From Rhipicephalus microplus (lineage: Eukaryota; Arthropoda; Arachnida; Ixodida; Ixodidae): 64,000 nt of DNA. Shown here one piece after another: positions 20,961 through 33,971 of the stretch. The position numbers and the translations under genes are program-made. The notes under the pieces are model-generated. The model saw only the letters and a list, made by a program, of their open reading frames with translations, was not told the DNA's origin and searched no databases. Where the stretch lies: assembly GCF_043290135.1 (NCBI RefSeq), contig NC_134705.1, positions 36,955,771 through 37,019,770 on the forward strand, in the 5' to 3' direction. Each line of letters opens with the position of its first letter. The first letter of the stretch is position 1.

Positions 20961-23420
20961 AATTCGTTCTTTTGTTTGCCAATAGATGCCTTCAAAAGGC
21001 GATGTGCTTTGTTTAGCGGTTGGTTTAGTTGTTCCAATTCAATTAGTAGTTAATGGCAAAGAGTACCGACACAAAAACTGGACGTGTTATTTCTTCTGTT
21101 TCAATGAGTGGCTAATGAACCACTTATCTTGACTGCAAACCTTTTTTAATGGAGCGCAAACAGTGATATTGTTTAAAGTCATTTTCATAGTGCACTTCTC
21201 GGGCGTATGAACGGCGCCTCATAAGGTACCACAGTGCTGTCGACTTGTGAGACTGCATAGTTTTCTACTTGTTTGAGAAAAGCAGTGCACGGGCTCGTTT
21301 AAATGCACGTGCAATGTGTGTCTGTTGCAATAAGTTGTCCTCTGTGTGACACTTACCGTCCTCTCTTCTTATGGATTATACGCATTGAGATGTGATACAC
21401 TTAACGTTACAACTACACTGACTTTCATTTCTCTTTGGGCCAGGTGAATGAGCTGGTCACCTACTCTACATCATTCTTGTTAGTTTTTTCTTTAGGTGCT
21501 GAAGGGACACCAAACAGCGAAATATTTCTTCGCATACTAAATAAGTTTGATTTCACAACAGCACTCTTACCACGACACGACGCTTGGAGAGTGCGAAGCC
21601 GCACAAAAAAATGTCTCACGAAACACCATGACATCATTAATTTTGAGGGCATTTACTGTGTTCTACAAAGCCAATAATCAATAAAAATGAAAGACATTGT
21701 CATCTGTGGGTGTCATAGACCTAGCATATGATGTTTCAGAAACTATCAAAGAGCCAATCGCAAAATTACGAAAAATACATTTAAAAACGTTTGACGTCAC
21801 GCATGGACATTTAAGCACAAGTTGCAGTAGTGAAACTTCAACCTTAATTTTCTCCGCTAATAACGAACTTGGGATAGTGAAACCTGTGGCATTGGCATAA
21901 CAGTTTTCAGAGTGCAGTTGGTCAATTTAAACAAGGTCACTGTTTCTCTTCAGTGCCCTTGTAATGCTTTTTTAAAATACAGACAAAAAGCTTGTGAATG
22001 AAATGAAAAGCTGTACAACAAACTAGTGTTGGGATTACGGAGGTTGTACGATGTGATTTCACTCATGTCGCATTGCTGCAGGGAAGGGAACCAAACTGCT
22101 CGAGACTACAGCAGCAGAGGCCTCTAAATTTCTCCAGAGTGTTTCTCCACAGTTTAAACCACGTGTGTTCAATCGTGTCAAAACATGACATTTATTCCAC
22201 CTGTTCTTTACTACTCTATCTTAAACAGAGACTAACACATGCAAGTTTCTTGGTTTAAATGTTGTTGTTTTTTTATCTTTCAGTGGGTAAGTTGTCTTGA
22301 GAGAACACTGATATTATTGAAAATAAAATAATTTTGAAGAATGTATTCAATAGCTAAGCTGCTAGCCTCCTTTCTGAAATGCATTCATGACAGTCACAGT
22401 CTCATTCATTGGCAATTGTATGAAATTTCACCCTAGTAGTAAATTTACCATTCATCAACGTTTCAGCAAAATAACTTCGGGAACATGACGGCATCTACTG
22501 AAAAGTTTTTATTGTGAGGTATAAAAAATACAAATGTTCCGTCCGCATTATAATCATAGAGCAGGCAATGCTAAACAGAATAGAAAAATGAACAGGGCAA
22601 AGTCAGGTGAAATTTTCAGGAGAAAGGATGAGCAGGAGAAGCGGACTCTACCCAGGGTTGAACCGGACAAAAAGAAAAAAAGATCTTGGTTTGGCTTACA
22701 ATGTTGTTCTTGTGGCTAACATGTTTGGCTAAATTTATTTTTCAGTGATGAATACTAGTGATGCGCATCTTAGTGGGGCTGTCTTGGAGTTCTTGTATTT
22801 ATAGAGAAATCAAACGTTACGCTCTACCTAATGCCAACGAATAGCCAACTGTAACACATAGACTACACAAGCCATCATCTATGACACGGCAAAGAGGAAT
22901 TATTCGTCGAACAGGCAAAGTGTTTAAAAAGCGTCTGTAGTGACAACGATCACTATGTTCGCCAAGTAAGCAAGCTTAAAGAGACATTTGGTGAAATCAC
23001 CTGCACAACACTCTCAACAAAATCCAAAATAAAGCTTGAAAATTAGGAAATCATCACTAGCTGAACATGTCCAATAGCACAACGTAACCAGCCGCAAGCC
23101 TTTGCAATCAAGTACTGAAACGTACTTCCAAACCTAAATAATATCCTTCGCAAGTATTACACAATAATAACAAGCAACGAGCTGCTTCAGAGAACATTCC
23201 CCGACATGTCAGTGCACGCAAAAGTAAACCGGCATTTTTTGTACACAAGTTACCTAGTTTTCATCCAAGATTTAAGACATGGAAACACCTTCAAGATTGT
23301 GTTAGGATTAAATGCACTAGAAGTAGTTTATGCATAGTCTAAAATCTAGTTTACTTGCACTAGTTTAAACGTTATCAACGTGAATAAGTGTACACATTGT
23401 CACAAACAGTACAACATTCT
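20961..23420. other. Unassigned AT-rich DNA
   Basis: No recognisable coding region, repeat boundary or RNA gene. The 80-aa frame at 21435-21677 has no family signature. Confidence 0.4.
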
Positions 23421-23426
23421 AACATG

Positions 23427-23600
23427 GTGTAGTAGCACAACTTCAACAGGGACATAGAGTACTATAAAACACGACGCTCGCTTTTCTTGTCCTCTGTGTC
23501 CACGTCGAAGTTGTGCTACTACACCACGCGTTAAAATGATACCTCACCACCTAGCCCAGCTCTCAACCCTGCTGAGCATACAGGACAACTTGTTAACGTA
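23427..23600 (+). repeat. Hairpin repeat, copy 1
   Basis: A stem of about 32 bp (TGTAGTAGCACAACTTC... paired with ...GAAGTTGTGCTACTACA, 23429-23523) is followed by TTAAAATGATACCTCACCAC and CTAGCCCAGCTCTCAACCCT. The same layout occurs at about 26708 and 33972. The family is not established; ends of tick Penelope-like elements are one possibility (inference). Confidence 0.6.
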
Positions 23601-25030
23601 TCAATAAATAGGCATCAAGCAAGCATAGCAAATACCTGAAAGCAACGGCGCAGCAATTTATAGTGGCAGGACATATCTTCAACGATCATAAACATTGAAA
23701 ACAGTAACCAGCTTTTTGAAAAAAAATTGCCGCACCTTGTTCACAAGTTTAATACATTCCAACCAATAATTGTTTCAAAGGGGGCACTTGAACCAATTTG
23801 ACATGGCACATACACAATGAAAAGCTATAAACAAAGAAGCCATTCTTCAAAGAATTTATAACGCTAATTATATCCATTTTTAGGTGTTGCTTCCTCGAGG
23901 CAAAGATAATTCAGCAAAATGTCTTCTTTTTTTTCTACCCATCCAGCAAAACCCATAGTCCCTGCTGCCCCTAATTTCTTTCGGTTTCATGGGCTTTTGA
24001 TTGATTGCCCCTTTCACCCTGGCGCAACCCATCAAGGAAGATTGGCTTCTACTCACCGAAATCAGCATGCCGACTCCCAGTTTTCGTCTCCCCGTTTTCG
24101 CATGTGGCCTTCCAGGCTTTGTTTAGGTTGAATGAGAGGGTATGAAGAATATTCAAAATGCACTAAAGTGGGCAATGGATGAATTGTGGCCTTGTTGGTC
24201 CAACATATGGGAAATTTTTTGTGGTAAGCAGTGTACGTGGGTTCCCTTCATCTTGATAAATCTGCCCTACACAATTCAGATAGGTCGGTATTTTTAGACA
24301 ATAGCCCTAGCGACAGCCCGTGTTCGCAAATGTTTGATCTCTTAAGGCCAGTCTTTCTCTCAACTGTGTTTTTTGGTTTCATAACATGACACTTCTGAAT
24401 AAAAAATGATAAAGTTGGTACTGCCTTGTATAATCCGGGTTAATACTAGCCCATTTTTGTCGGTGTTTTGGTAGATTTTCAATGCACCCATTGTCTTGGT
24501 GTCTCTTGAGCAATCATTTGACCGAGTTAGGGAACCAACGATTGCTCTGCATTGTTTCTTTCCTGCCATATTTTGTTTATTTTCTGCCATCTTGCACCTG
24601 CAGACTAGTAAGTACTATTCTATGACTGAAAATATGAAAGAAACAAAAATAATGATGTTTTTACACTGTAGCACAGAAATTAGTATATTTGGTAATTGCG
24701 TCTTTTTATATTATTACCAGCAAGTCAAGTGCTTGAGGCATGACTACTGGGTTACCAATGAAGAGTTTATTCTCGGGCAAAAGTGGAAAACATTTTACCC
24801 TCTCGCCGACACTTATATGCAATTTTTTCGGTGGTTCAGTATTTTAAATAGCATAACAATTGGAAAAGTGGGCCAAATGTGACGCATCGCCTTAATTTGT
24901 TATCCAGCACTGAGCAGCTGACTCGTCCATCACTCAGTGTAAGCGCAGCCAATTTTAACTGGTTGAAGCGCTCCCGGTGCAGATCGAGCACAGCAAAAAA
25001 ATGACACGTGATCCTTAAACCAGCAACGTG
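23601..25030. other. Unassigned AT-rich DNA
   Basis: The longest frame (24496-24882, 128 aa, plus) is hydrophobic and aromatic-rich, as expected for chance frames in AT-rich DNA, and no family was recognised. Confidence 0.35.
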
Positions 25031-25036
25031 TTTATA

Positions 25037-25627
25037 TTACACACGCAATAAATGAACATCATGAGTACACGTATCGCAGAAAGAAAAATACGCAACATGT
25101 ACAGCGGAAGTACGGTAAACAATGAAAGATTTACTTTTATTGTCAAGATCTGTATTAGCCTTTACAATAATCTCTTCGGCATGCTGTACAAACCGAGAAA
25201 CTTGCGCAGCGACAACGTTTTCGAATTGTGGTACATTAACACACAGCGGTATTACCATCACTGCCACGAAATTAATGGTGCAAAAGCGTGTTCACACGGA
25301 GATTAGTTTTAGGTTGACAGCTCACCCGTTCTTGACACCATGTGCACTATGAAGTTGTGAATTTTTCGAGAAAAAATGCTTGTCGTAAATTAACACGGAG
25401 GTTGAACTTTGCGCTGGTTCAACGACAAAACCAGGAGCCGCCATGACACTCTTCTTCCCAGGAAACAGACAGAGTGCCAACAAACAACGTAAGCCTGAGT
25501 TGTTGCGAGCAAAATTCAACGCAGCTACCACCACAGATAGAGCAATGATTGCCGGCGATTCTTGCTTAGTACACGACCTCTTCACATACTCGAATTCCAT
25601 AGTCATCGTCATCAGTAGGCCTGCCAA
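25037..25627 (-). CDS. Two unrecognised minus-strand frames
   Basis: Frames at 25322-25627 (101 aa) and 25037-25267 (76 aa) lie one after the other on the minus strand. The first has a hydrophobic stretch SPAIIALSVVVAALNF followed by a basic region and could hold one membrane segment. There is no recognised family, no clear splice sites joining them, and the opposite strand is also open, so these may be chance. Confidence 0.15.
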
Positions 25628-25669
25628 AATCTAATGCGTTACTTCAAGACACCCAAAAGTGCCATTATT

Positions 25670-26700
25670 ATTATTATTATGACTTGCAGAGAAATTGCAA
25701 GGCTCCTCTGAAAATCGAGCAGAGCCACAGCCATGCGCATACTCAGCACTGCCTTGGAACACTCGTATGCGAGGTCTTAGAACAAGAAAAAAAATTATGA
25801 CATAGAGGAAATGTACAGAACACTAACTACATTGATTCCTAAAACGCATCTGCAGTTAGGTTAAAGCACTAGAGAAAGAAGTGAACAAACTATCCCGAAT
25901 CACAAAGAACGAAAAAAAGAAACAACAATCTACAAAAGCTACCCACTCAAGATCTAAAGTTGAATTAACTGAGCTAAAAGGGCTGATTAACAAAAAGAAA
26001 ATTACTCACATAGGCATTTATAGCACCAAAAAATTAGATGAAGAATTCAAAGAAAGGACAAATCATGACAGCAGGAAACTACTTACGAAGGCACATTCTA
26101 ACAGATAGAGTAACATAATCAGCGGTCTGAACATCTATAGTAAGGTGGCTGAAGGCTTTTACTACAGCTCACGACTAAGCCACCTAACAGAAAAACAAGC
26201 GAGAGTTCTACAAAACACGTTTATTCCATGTGTAAATATAAACAAAAGTAGAAAGGAACATGAAATCAAAAACCTAAACACGAACGAAACTCCTTGGATA
26301 CCCTACCCTGAGATAATGGAATAGAGGCCTACAAAACATGACCAACAAAAATCATGCAGCGAAATTGTTGACCCGATTAAAGATGGAGATCTCGTGTTTA
26401 ACAAGCTTGTGACACTTTCTGCACAATGCCTCACGTACGGGCAAATCAAATGTACAAAAAACTGTAAAAACGCGAATACCAAAGAAACACAGAACAAAAA
26501 AGATATGAAAGATATAAAGAATTATGCAAAAATTAACAGATGTCCCAATGTGGATCATAGCCATGCGCTGTCAAACTGAGAAATCTGCGAAACTAAACAC
26601 ATCCTTTACTTAGCTTGCAGAGACTAATAAAAGACACTCGACTCGGAAGAGATGCCAGCAGTCTTAGAGTAGCTAGTGCATAATGCATGCATTAATACCC
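25670..26700. other. Unassigned DNA with a Lys-rich open frame
   Basis: The plus-strand frame 25881-26108 (75 aa) is extremely Lys/Glu/Thr-rich, and lysine-rich text continues in broken frames to about 26560. This could be part of a decayed retroelement linker or simple A-rich DNA. A short ATT run lies at 25664-25680. Confidence 0.3.
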
Positions 26701-26707
26701 TAGCCAA

Positions 26708-26812
26708 CGTGATTCATACAAAAACAGCGCCAATAACGAGGGACAAGAAAAGAAGGAGACAGACAGAGTCTCGTGTATGGCGCTGTTTTCTATGTGAATC
26801 ATGTCATGTCAA
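26708..26812 (+). repeat. Hairpin repeat, copy 2
   Basis: GATTCATACAAAAACAGCGCCA pairs with TGGCGCTGTTTTCTATGTGAATC across a purine-rich loop (GGGACAAGAAAAGAAGGAGA). It is followed by TCAACTCGCCCAAGCAACCA, the counterpart of the tail in the other two copies. Confidence 0.6.
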
Positions 26813-26861
26813 CTCGCCCAAGCAACCACATTAGCTAGCCAACATTTACAGAGAGTCTACA

Positions 26862-26868
26862 GACAGAC

Positions 26869-26900
<32 letters not shown>

Positions 26901-26938
26901 CGACAGACAGACAGACAGACAGGCAGACGGACAGACGG

Positions 26939-26987
<49 letters not shown>

Positions 26988-26988
26988 A
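26862..26988. repeat. (CAGA)n microsatellite
   Basis: About 30 units of CAGA with a few interruptions (CCGA, GGCA, CGGA). The plus-strand frame running through it (Thr-Asp-Arg-Gln repeats) is an artefact of the repeat. Confidence 0.95.
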
Positions 26989-27049
26989 AATGAATTTATC
27001 AATGTCTTGAGGGGCGACTAGAAAAGTTCCTTAATGGGGGAGGAGCTGT

Positions 27050-28200
27050 CGTAGACCAGAAACATTTTATTAGTGATATGGATCTGGCAAGGAGACGAAA
27101 TATGAACAATATTTACAGCATGCTTAGAAGTATTTGAGCCACCATGTTGATAAGAAACATGAATAAACATTTACAAAGAATATCACGGCCTATACGCTTT
27201 GCAAAGGACATTTTGCTTTTCAGCAGTGGTGCCATTGAAGTACATTGAACTGAGGGTCTAAACTGAGAAAGTCTTCAAGTATGGTTACGGATAAATAAGT
27301 AAAACACAAGTATCCAGTGTTAGAATACCAAACAAGAGAGCGACAGTGCGCAACGGCACACTAGAATCCTTAAAAATAATATTTATTTAAGTCTGATGTT
27401 CACAGGACATACAATTATTAATGAAAAGGAAATTCACCAAACAATATGAATGGACTAAAGCTTTAATGGCAGACATCTCTAAATCATAAAAAGCAATTTA
27501 CAACTGTCTCCAAAGCAGAACGTTGTCAACTATTGTATGCTGCGAGTACTAACATATGGTGCAGAAAATTGAATGATAGTAAAAAAGAAAAAAAGAAGAA
27601 AAGAAGAAAGTCCAGAACAGATCAAGAACTATGCAAAATAGAAACAAAAATGATTAGCATAACATAGAGATGTTAAAAAAGTGAGCTCGATGGAGAACAA
27701 ACAGGGCTAGATAACAATCTAGCTGACATGAAAAAAAAAGCAGACATGGGGAGGTTAAGCAATGTGAAGGAGGGACAAGTGATCAGTTAGAGAGATTGTA
27801 TGGCTACGAAAAGATGCGAAAAATAGCTGATTGATATGTGCAGTTTAATGCCCCAAAACCGCCATATAATTATGAGAGACACCTTAGTTGAGGGCTCCGA
27901 AAATTTTGACAATCGGGGTTCTATAACGTGCCCCGAAATCTGAGCAAATGGGCCTAGATTTCCGCCTCCATCGGAAATCCGGCCGCCGCAGCCGGGATTC
28001 GATCCCGCGACCTGCGGGTTAAAAGCCGAGTATCTTAGCCACTAGACCACTGCGGCGGGGCGGATGTATAGCTGAGAAAGGCAGAAGGCTAGATGGGATG
28101 ATGAATTGAAAAGTTAGCACGCATAAGATGAAATAAGCGCACACAGGGATGGGAAACTTGTAGTAACTGGGGAAGCCTTTGTATACCATTGGACGTAAGA
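27050..28200 (+). mobile_element. RTE-like non-LTR retrotransposon 3' remnant
   Basis: Broken plus-strand frames give the last part of an RTE-type RT. The sequence RFAKDILLFSSG at 27195-27230 stands in place of the FADD/YADD box (AAG at 27204-27206 replaces the first Asp), and later LRVLTYGAEN at about 27535-27570 matches the usual LTYGSETW segment. C-terminal text continues after the nested SINE at about 28090-28190. Many stops and frameshifts show it is old. RTE clade is inferred from motif spacing. Confidence 0.65.
27831..28064 (-). repeat. SINE 2 copy, nested in the RTE remnant
   Basis: The minus strand shows the tRNA-like head (CAGTGGTCTAGTGGCTAAG A-box region, GGGATCGAATCCCGGCTGCG B-box region), the body, and the end ...CATATCAATC. 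The short repeat ATAGCTGA flanks it (27823-27830 and 28068-28075), compatible with a partly eroded target-site duplication. RTE sequence resumes after it. Confidence 0.85.
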
Positions 28201-29915
28201 AAGATTGATATACAAGAAGAGCATGTGTGATCAAGGTGTTGCGCATCGCACATCGCAGTGCTACAGCTTACGTATTGTAGTTGTACTACCAACTGCTTTT
28301 AGACGAGTTTCTAGCAACGTTGAAACATGTCTGGAACATTTAGCAGAACCATGTACAGCCATGTCCCCGACTCTGTACAGCGCATCTGCAGCCAGTCTTA
28401 ATCCATGATACCTTGTGGAAGTTGAGGGCTCCGACGTGGTGTGCCCAGGAGCACCCGTGACCTGTAGGCATGCTGGGCTGCTTTGCACAAGAGTGACCAT
28501 GTTGAAAGGCGTGCCTGTTTAACCGTAGATGCATGGTTCCTCAGGGCGCTTTCAGCACGTGAATTGTGAGAGATGACACGTTTCAACTGATAACACATGC
28601 CTGACTAGGCACTTGTTATTGTGCCTGGTGAAGTATGATACGGTTGGCATTGCAAAACTTCCTTAGCACCAACCACTCCAGTTCCGAACTAAAGCACATT
28701 GGATGAAGGAAATAGAAAATGAGCACACCTGCCACCACGATTCGGATTTTAAAATTTTACATACTTGCTAACACAAACTAATGAAGGCATAACTTCCCCG
28801 AAAGGCCATGTTTTACAAGAAGGAAGTGCTCTTTTCGGGGAAGTCAAACCTTCATTTGGTCATGCTATGAAAGAATGTGAAATCACATTTTGTGGCAGCA
28901 GGTGTGCCTTTTTTAACTGCTTCGTACACTTTGCTTCAGTTTCTACCAGGAGTGGCTGGCACTGAAGAAGTTTCGCGATGGCAAGCGTTCCGCAGCCCAA
29001 ACCACTGAGGCAAACTGGAACCTTAAAATGAGGAATGTCCACTGTTTCATACTGAATAAGCCTGCTTGCGCGAGCTAGGATGGCCTCACTGAGCTGGGAA
29101 ATGTTCACAATGCAGAAAGCGTACGCTATGTACTCAACAAAGGCCCAAAATTTAGCCACGAACCTCCGTTGCTGGCTCACTAATTACTGGCGCTACACCG
29201 ACGAGTTGCGGCAAAAGTCGAAGTCGCAGTTAGAGACTATTGCTTACAAGACAATGTCTCAGCTCTAGCAAGAACAGGAAAAAAACCCTCTTCGCCAGGA
29301 GGATACATTGCTGGGTGTTGTAATCATTCAAGTGCAACAATTTGTATCCATTTCAAGTGGGTGAAGTAGTGGCTCTATTGCAATAGATGTATATTTGTGT
29401 AACTTCAAGGCAAGACAAGCAGTCTAAATGAACTTAAAGATAAAATCATCAAAACAACAGTTTGAAAAGCAAGGCAGTGGGTCTGAGTAAGGACTTGTAA
29501 CTCACACAACTAGCAGAGTCTATTTCATACCGCAGCTAGCAAAAATAACACTGTTTCTGTGTTTTTTACGGCGAAGACGCATAAGCCGGGTGTTTCATTC
29601 AGGACAACTGTGAGTGATTGAGGTATCTGGCAGAACGTGATTAGTCACTTTTTAATGAAGCGGCTCGACTCGGTTGTCATGAGAGACCCATTTTAAACTG
29701 AGAATTTCTCAATCATCATCATCTTCAAAAATCCTTCAATGGGAACTTGTTCTTGGTTGATGTTGAAGACATTTTATTCTGTCCTGCATGGTGAACTGCT
29801 TTTCTACGTTAGACGTTGCATAGACGAGAGTGGTGTGGTTCCCTTCAAGAATGCCGCGGGCATGGCAGTATAAGCTTTTATGGCCCTTCTCAAGTTTTAT
29901 GTTAAGGTCAACTTC
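28200..29915. other. Unassigned DNA
   Basis: Minus-strand frames at 28261-28500 and 28860-29180 (106 aa) are open, but their text matches nothing I know. At 29588 GGGTGTTTCATTCAGG resembles the terminus of some arthropod DNA transposons; no matching end was found. Confidence 0.35.
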
Positions 29916-29919
29916 ACTA

Positions 29920-31647
29920 GGGTGATTTGACTAGAGATCGACACGGGTCCAAAAGCTGATATTTTAGATTTCATTGAGTATTTTATATTTCGTGCACCTC
30001 TCACCAGGAAGCCCGAAAGTCAACTTCGTTTTATGATTAACAGCATAACTTACGAGAAAAAAAATGAAACTTCACCAACACGGAGGCACCTATTTCGTCA
30101 CCTGTCATTTTTGAAAATTGCAGAAATTGAATGTTGTTGAATGGGTTCATAAACGATTCATAACAAACTTTTATCATTTGGGGCACGAAGATTGCCGCAT
30201 TAAACTGAAGAACACGCTTTAGGGCAAGTTGTCATCCGTCGTCTGCTCTACAAATGATTTGCTGTGCGCCGCATCTCGGAGGCAATGCTTTAGTTCTAAT
30301 AGTTCAAAGTAGGGACAAAGATTACGCCTCCCGTAATTTTATTGACAAAAACATTGTGAAATTCACTTTAACGTACTACACTTCAGTTTTGCGTTCGCAC
30401 TGTGGATCCTTGTGCGCAAGTATCCACAGTGCGAATGCAAAGCTGAAGTATAGTAGGTTAAAATGAATTTCACAACGTTTTGCCGATAAAATTACGGGAG
30501 GCATCATCTTTGTGCCTACTTTGAGCCATAGGATCTAAAGCATTGCCTCCGAGATGCGGCGCACAGCAATTCATCTGTAGGGCAGACGATGGGTGACAAC
30601 TTGCCCTAAAGCGTGTTCTTCAGTCTAATGCGGCAGTCTTCGTGCCCCAAATGATAAAAATTTGTTATGAATAGTTTATGAATCCAATCAACATTCAATT
30701 CTCTTACCCAACGTGTTGCAAACACATGGTCGTCACAGCAGCTCCATCTGTGTGTCAGTAATGGAAAGGCACCATATATTAGAAGTCTCAGTGCTCTCCG
30801 TATAAGAGTGAATTCAGATGCTGTAGAATACCGTTTTCAATATAGTTACTCCTATCTGCTAAAACAGCCTTTCTTCACCAAATGCGGTCACGTTTACTCG
30901 CGTTTGAAGCTTATTGCTGCTTTTCTGTTCCGATTTTTAGATTTCTCAACTTATCAGCGCATTCTCAAAAAGCTCTGATTTGTACCGCAAATATTTTCGC
31001 TAAAAACAAAATAATGCAACATGTTTTTCTATAATACTTTATGATGGCCTTCGGTTGTTTATTTACGAGATTTTAAGAAAAATTGAAGATGGGTTTTTTA
31101 TTATTCAAATTTCAGTGGAGTACACTTTTGCCATTATGAGAATTTTGAGGCAATATATAAAAACTTACATTTGCCCTACGGCAGCAAAAAATTATGTACC
31201 TAATGAACATACTATATTCTTAAAATGTGTCAGGTTTCAAAACGCTGCTTGTATTAGTTTCAGAGAAAAAAAAAATGGGGAATACGTAACTTATTTTAAA
31301 GTGCCGCAAAATTACGCATTTTTAAAAGCTATTTTCTTAATGTCTACAAACTTGAAACCATGTGAATTCATTTTTCATTAGACATACATTTCAGGTAAAA
31401 AATATCTTCTATGAAACAAAAATATTTGTCTTTTTATAGCATCTGCAATTCTCCAAAATGACAGGGGACGAAATTGGTGCCTCCGTGTTGGTGAAATTTT
31501 ATATTTTTTTATCGTAAGATTTGCCGTTAAACATAAAACAAAGTTGACTTTCGTGCTACCTGGTGAGAAGTGCACGAATTATAAAATACTAAATGAAATC
31601 TAAAATATCAACTTTTGGACGCGTGTCGATCTCAAGTGGAATCACCC
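29920..31647. repeat. Large imperfect palindrome (foldback element)
   Basis: The left arm (29920-30407) reappears inverted as two blocks, 30422-30715 and about 31455-31647. At the centre GCGTTCGCACTGTGGAT (30391-30407) faces ATCCACAGTGCGAATGC (30422-30438) across a 14-base loop. At the outer ends GGTGATTTGACTAGAGATCG (29921) pairs with CGATCTCAAGTGGAATCACC (31627). The right arm is split by about 740 bp of AT-rich sequence (30716-31454). Arms differ by scattered substitutions. This fits a foldback DNA transposon or a head-to-head pair of copies with a later insertion or deletion. Confidence 0.8.
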
Positions 31648-31929
31648 ATTAGCAATTTTATATTCAGAGACGAGGCATTTTTGTTGGCTCGTATGTTTCT
31701 CTTTTGTTATGCGATTTCTTATGTTTGACCATAACCACATTTATTACGTTCCACCAACATTTTATTTAGTGCGAGGTTTTACAATTTCTTATGTATGATG
31801 ATATTTTTTTATTATTTAAAACCAACCAACCACCATCACATACTAGCCCATTGTTAACAATGTTCTAGTAGGCTTTCGCAGATTGAAAAAGAATGGGTGT
31901 TCACACATAAGTTGAAGGCTTGTGGCTCT

Positions 31930-32754
31930 TTGCACTTTTTAGCTTAGCGCAATATCCTGGAGAGTCGTCACGGCTGTGTGCTTTTTTGTCTAGGTGTGCT
32001 GAAAAATTGCTTCCATATGAGTTGATGCATTCCAAAACTGTGAAAAGGGCCATAGGTGAACAGTGCCCAGAGTATGCATGTGCAGGGTCGTTCTCACGCG
32101 TTATGCAGACGTCTTTTCAAAACCAATTGAACAGGTTGTCTGTGGCTGGTTTCTTTCGCTTGCTCCTTAACAATGTAGCTGAGTTGCTCCCCCAGACTAT
32201 CAAGAGAGAACAGCACGGTACTGGGGTAGAGCAAGAGCGCAGAACTGCGAGACATGAAGTGGTACCGTGTATGCACCGAGCTGCACACTACCTAAAAATG
32301 GTTGCAAACAGAGATGACATGCCGATTCTTTTTTCTGCGCCACAAAAATTATCTCAGCTTTCTCGTGTATAATAGTATACTATCTGATGGAAGCAACAAA
32401 GGGGGATACAGAAAGACGCACGCTGATCCGACAAGAATGTTTCAACGAGGTCGTTTATGAATTTCCGCTCTCCTATGGCAAAAGATGAATGTGGGCCAGG
32501 CAAGAATATGTGTGAATGAGCATGCACAGAAACATGAGCTTTCGTTAATATATAAAGATGGGGCACATTTGCTGACGCATTGCGGTTCTAAGTATGAGCC
32601 ACAGCTAGATAAGGTTTCGATTATTGGCAGAAGCAGGGACACAACTACTCGAGAATTCATGGATGTATTCTGTTTAAAACCACTAGGTTCATTAGGTATC
32701 AGTGATACTTTGCCCTTCTGGTTGGTAGAGAACAAGTTCACATATTGTGATTAG
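31930..32754 (+). pseudogene. Penelope-like element, RT C-terminus and GIY-YIG endonuclease
   Basis: Penelope-like elements join an RT to a GIY-YIG nuclease. The 31920-32372 frame carries the post-RT segment (FSRVMQTSFQNQLNRLS, PCMHRAAHYLKMVANR, PILFSAPQKLSQLSR), where a conserved H-x-L-K-x-V-A and FSAP-x-KL are recognisable. After a break, about 32450-32480 reads VVYEFPLSYGK, the start of the GIY-YIG domain. The 32485-32754 frame reads NVGQARICVNEHAQKHELSL, then LTHCGSKYEPQLDKVSIIGR and TTREFMDVF. Two frame changes split the nuclease, and the Tyr of YVGQ is Asn. The upstream RT core is absent. Confidence 0.7.
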
Positions 32755-32759
32755 TTGGT

Positions 32760-33965
32760 ATGCTCTAAATGTGATCCCATTTTACTCCACACATATGTGC
32801 CTATCATTATCGCCGCAGGATATGATGAATAAACTGTCGAAACTTTGAGCCCCCTTAGACTCCTTTTCTAACTTTTTTGTCATTAAAACAGCCATATCTT
32901 TGTGGCTTCCACAAGAACATGCCCTGATTAGAATAGCAAAGAGTATTTCCAGCCTGACCTTCGTGTCTTAAAAAATCCGTAGGGGCAAGTTTGACGTAAA
33001 AGAGGGACATCGTGTCTGGGTGATGCAGACTAGGGAGACATGAGGCTATGACAAGTTACCAATACGCAATAAGAAGAAGAATGAATGCAGTGATTGTGCG
33101 AACATTCCAAGGTAGAAAAGGGCTAGAAATTATTAGTGCCTTCTGTCGCATAATCCATGAAATAACAAAAGCAACCAGTGTCACCTCTACCACCATCTGG
33201 AACGTAAGAGCACTACCAAAAGCTGCATTCATTGTTCTTGTGCACAGGCTTACGCCATTCAGCTCCGTAAAAGTAAAGCGAGGGCACATAAATGGTTCCA
33301 TGTGGTAGTGTCATTGCGTATGATAAAATCTGTTGCGGAAAAATTATAAAAAAACCACTGCTTTTTATCTAGTTGTTTTAAAAAAACTTTGATTGGGTCT
33401 GAAGACAACGTTACATTCTATTGATTTTTACTGGTGAATGGGAATTCTTCGTTACATTAGACACTTAGTAAGATGGCTTAGCTACATAGAGATTTATTAG
33501 TATTTATTTAAAAAATTCCCATTGACGAGCCATGATAATTTTGTAAACGTGAGGTGGGTGCTGGAGATGACATTTTGACAAGTAAACTTGTCTTTTACAA
33601 GGCGAAACAAAATTTTGAGAAATTTAGTTCAATACAAGAACCATATAACTTTATCATTGTGCCTGTCCGAAGAAATGAAGTTATTTATAATATAGAGGAG
33701 CCAAGAATAGCAACTTGAAGCTATTTAATATTGCGCACACGCACCAACGAAGACGAAAATCTTGTATCGAGCACTGAACACTAAGCGGGGACAAATGTGC
33801 AAACCTGATAGTGAAGTAAATATCACACCTTTTTGATTAAACAATAACACGCAGAAAAACTACTAATAAGACCCAAAAAGACATTGTACTTCCTCAAGAA
33901 TGGAAAGTCCTTCAATTTTCCATGTGATACTCCATTTAGCAAGACCAAACACATACATGTGCTTG
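32760..33965. other. Unassigned AT-rich DNA
   Basis: No recognised coding or repeat family. Confidence 0.4.
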
Positions 33966-33971
33966 AACATA

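Noticed and set aside
24130..24260. Third Penelope GIY-YIG fragment (minus strand YVGPTRPQ text)
   Set aside because: Only about five residues resemble the YVGQTGR block and nothing downstream matches; too weak.
24496..24882. 128-aa plus-strand frame
   Set aside because: No recognisable domain, hydrophobic AT-driven composition and no splice or start context to support it.
26801..27010. Open frame with Thr-Asp-Arg-Gln repeats
   Set aside because: Translation of the CAGA microsatellite; no coding evidence.
31055..31381. 108-aa plus-strand frame inside the palindrome interruption
   Set aside because: AT-rich chance composition (Phe, Ile, Lys, Tyr) with no motif; mentioned only as content of the insert.
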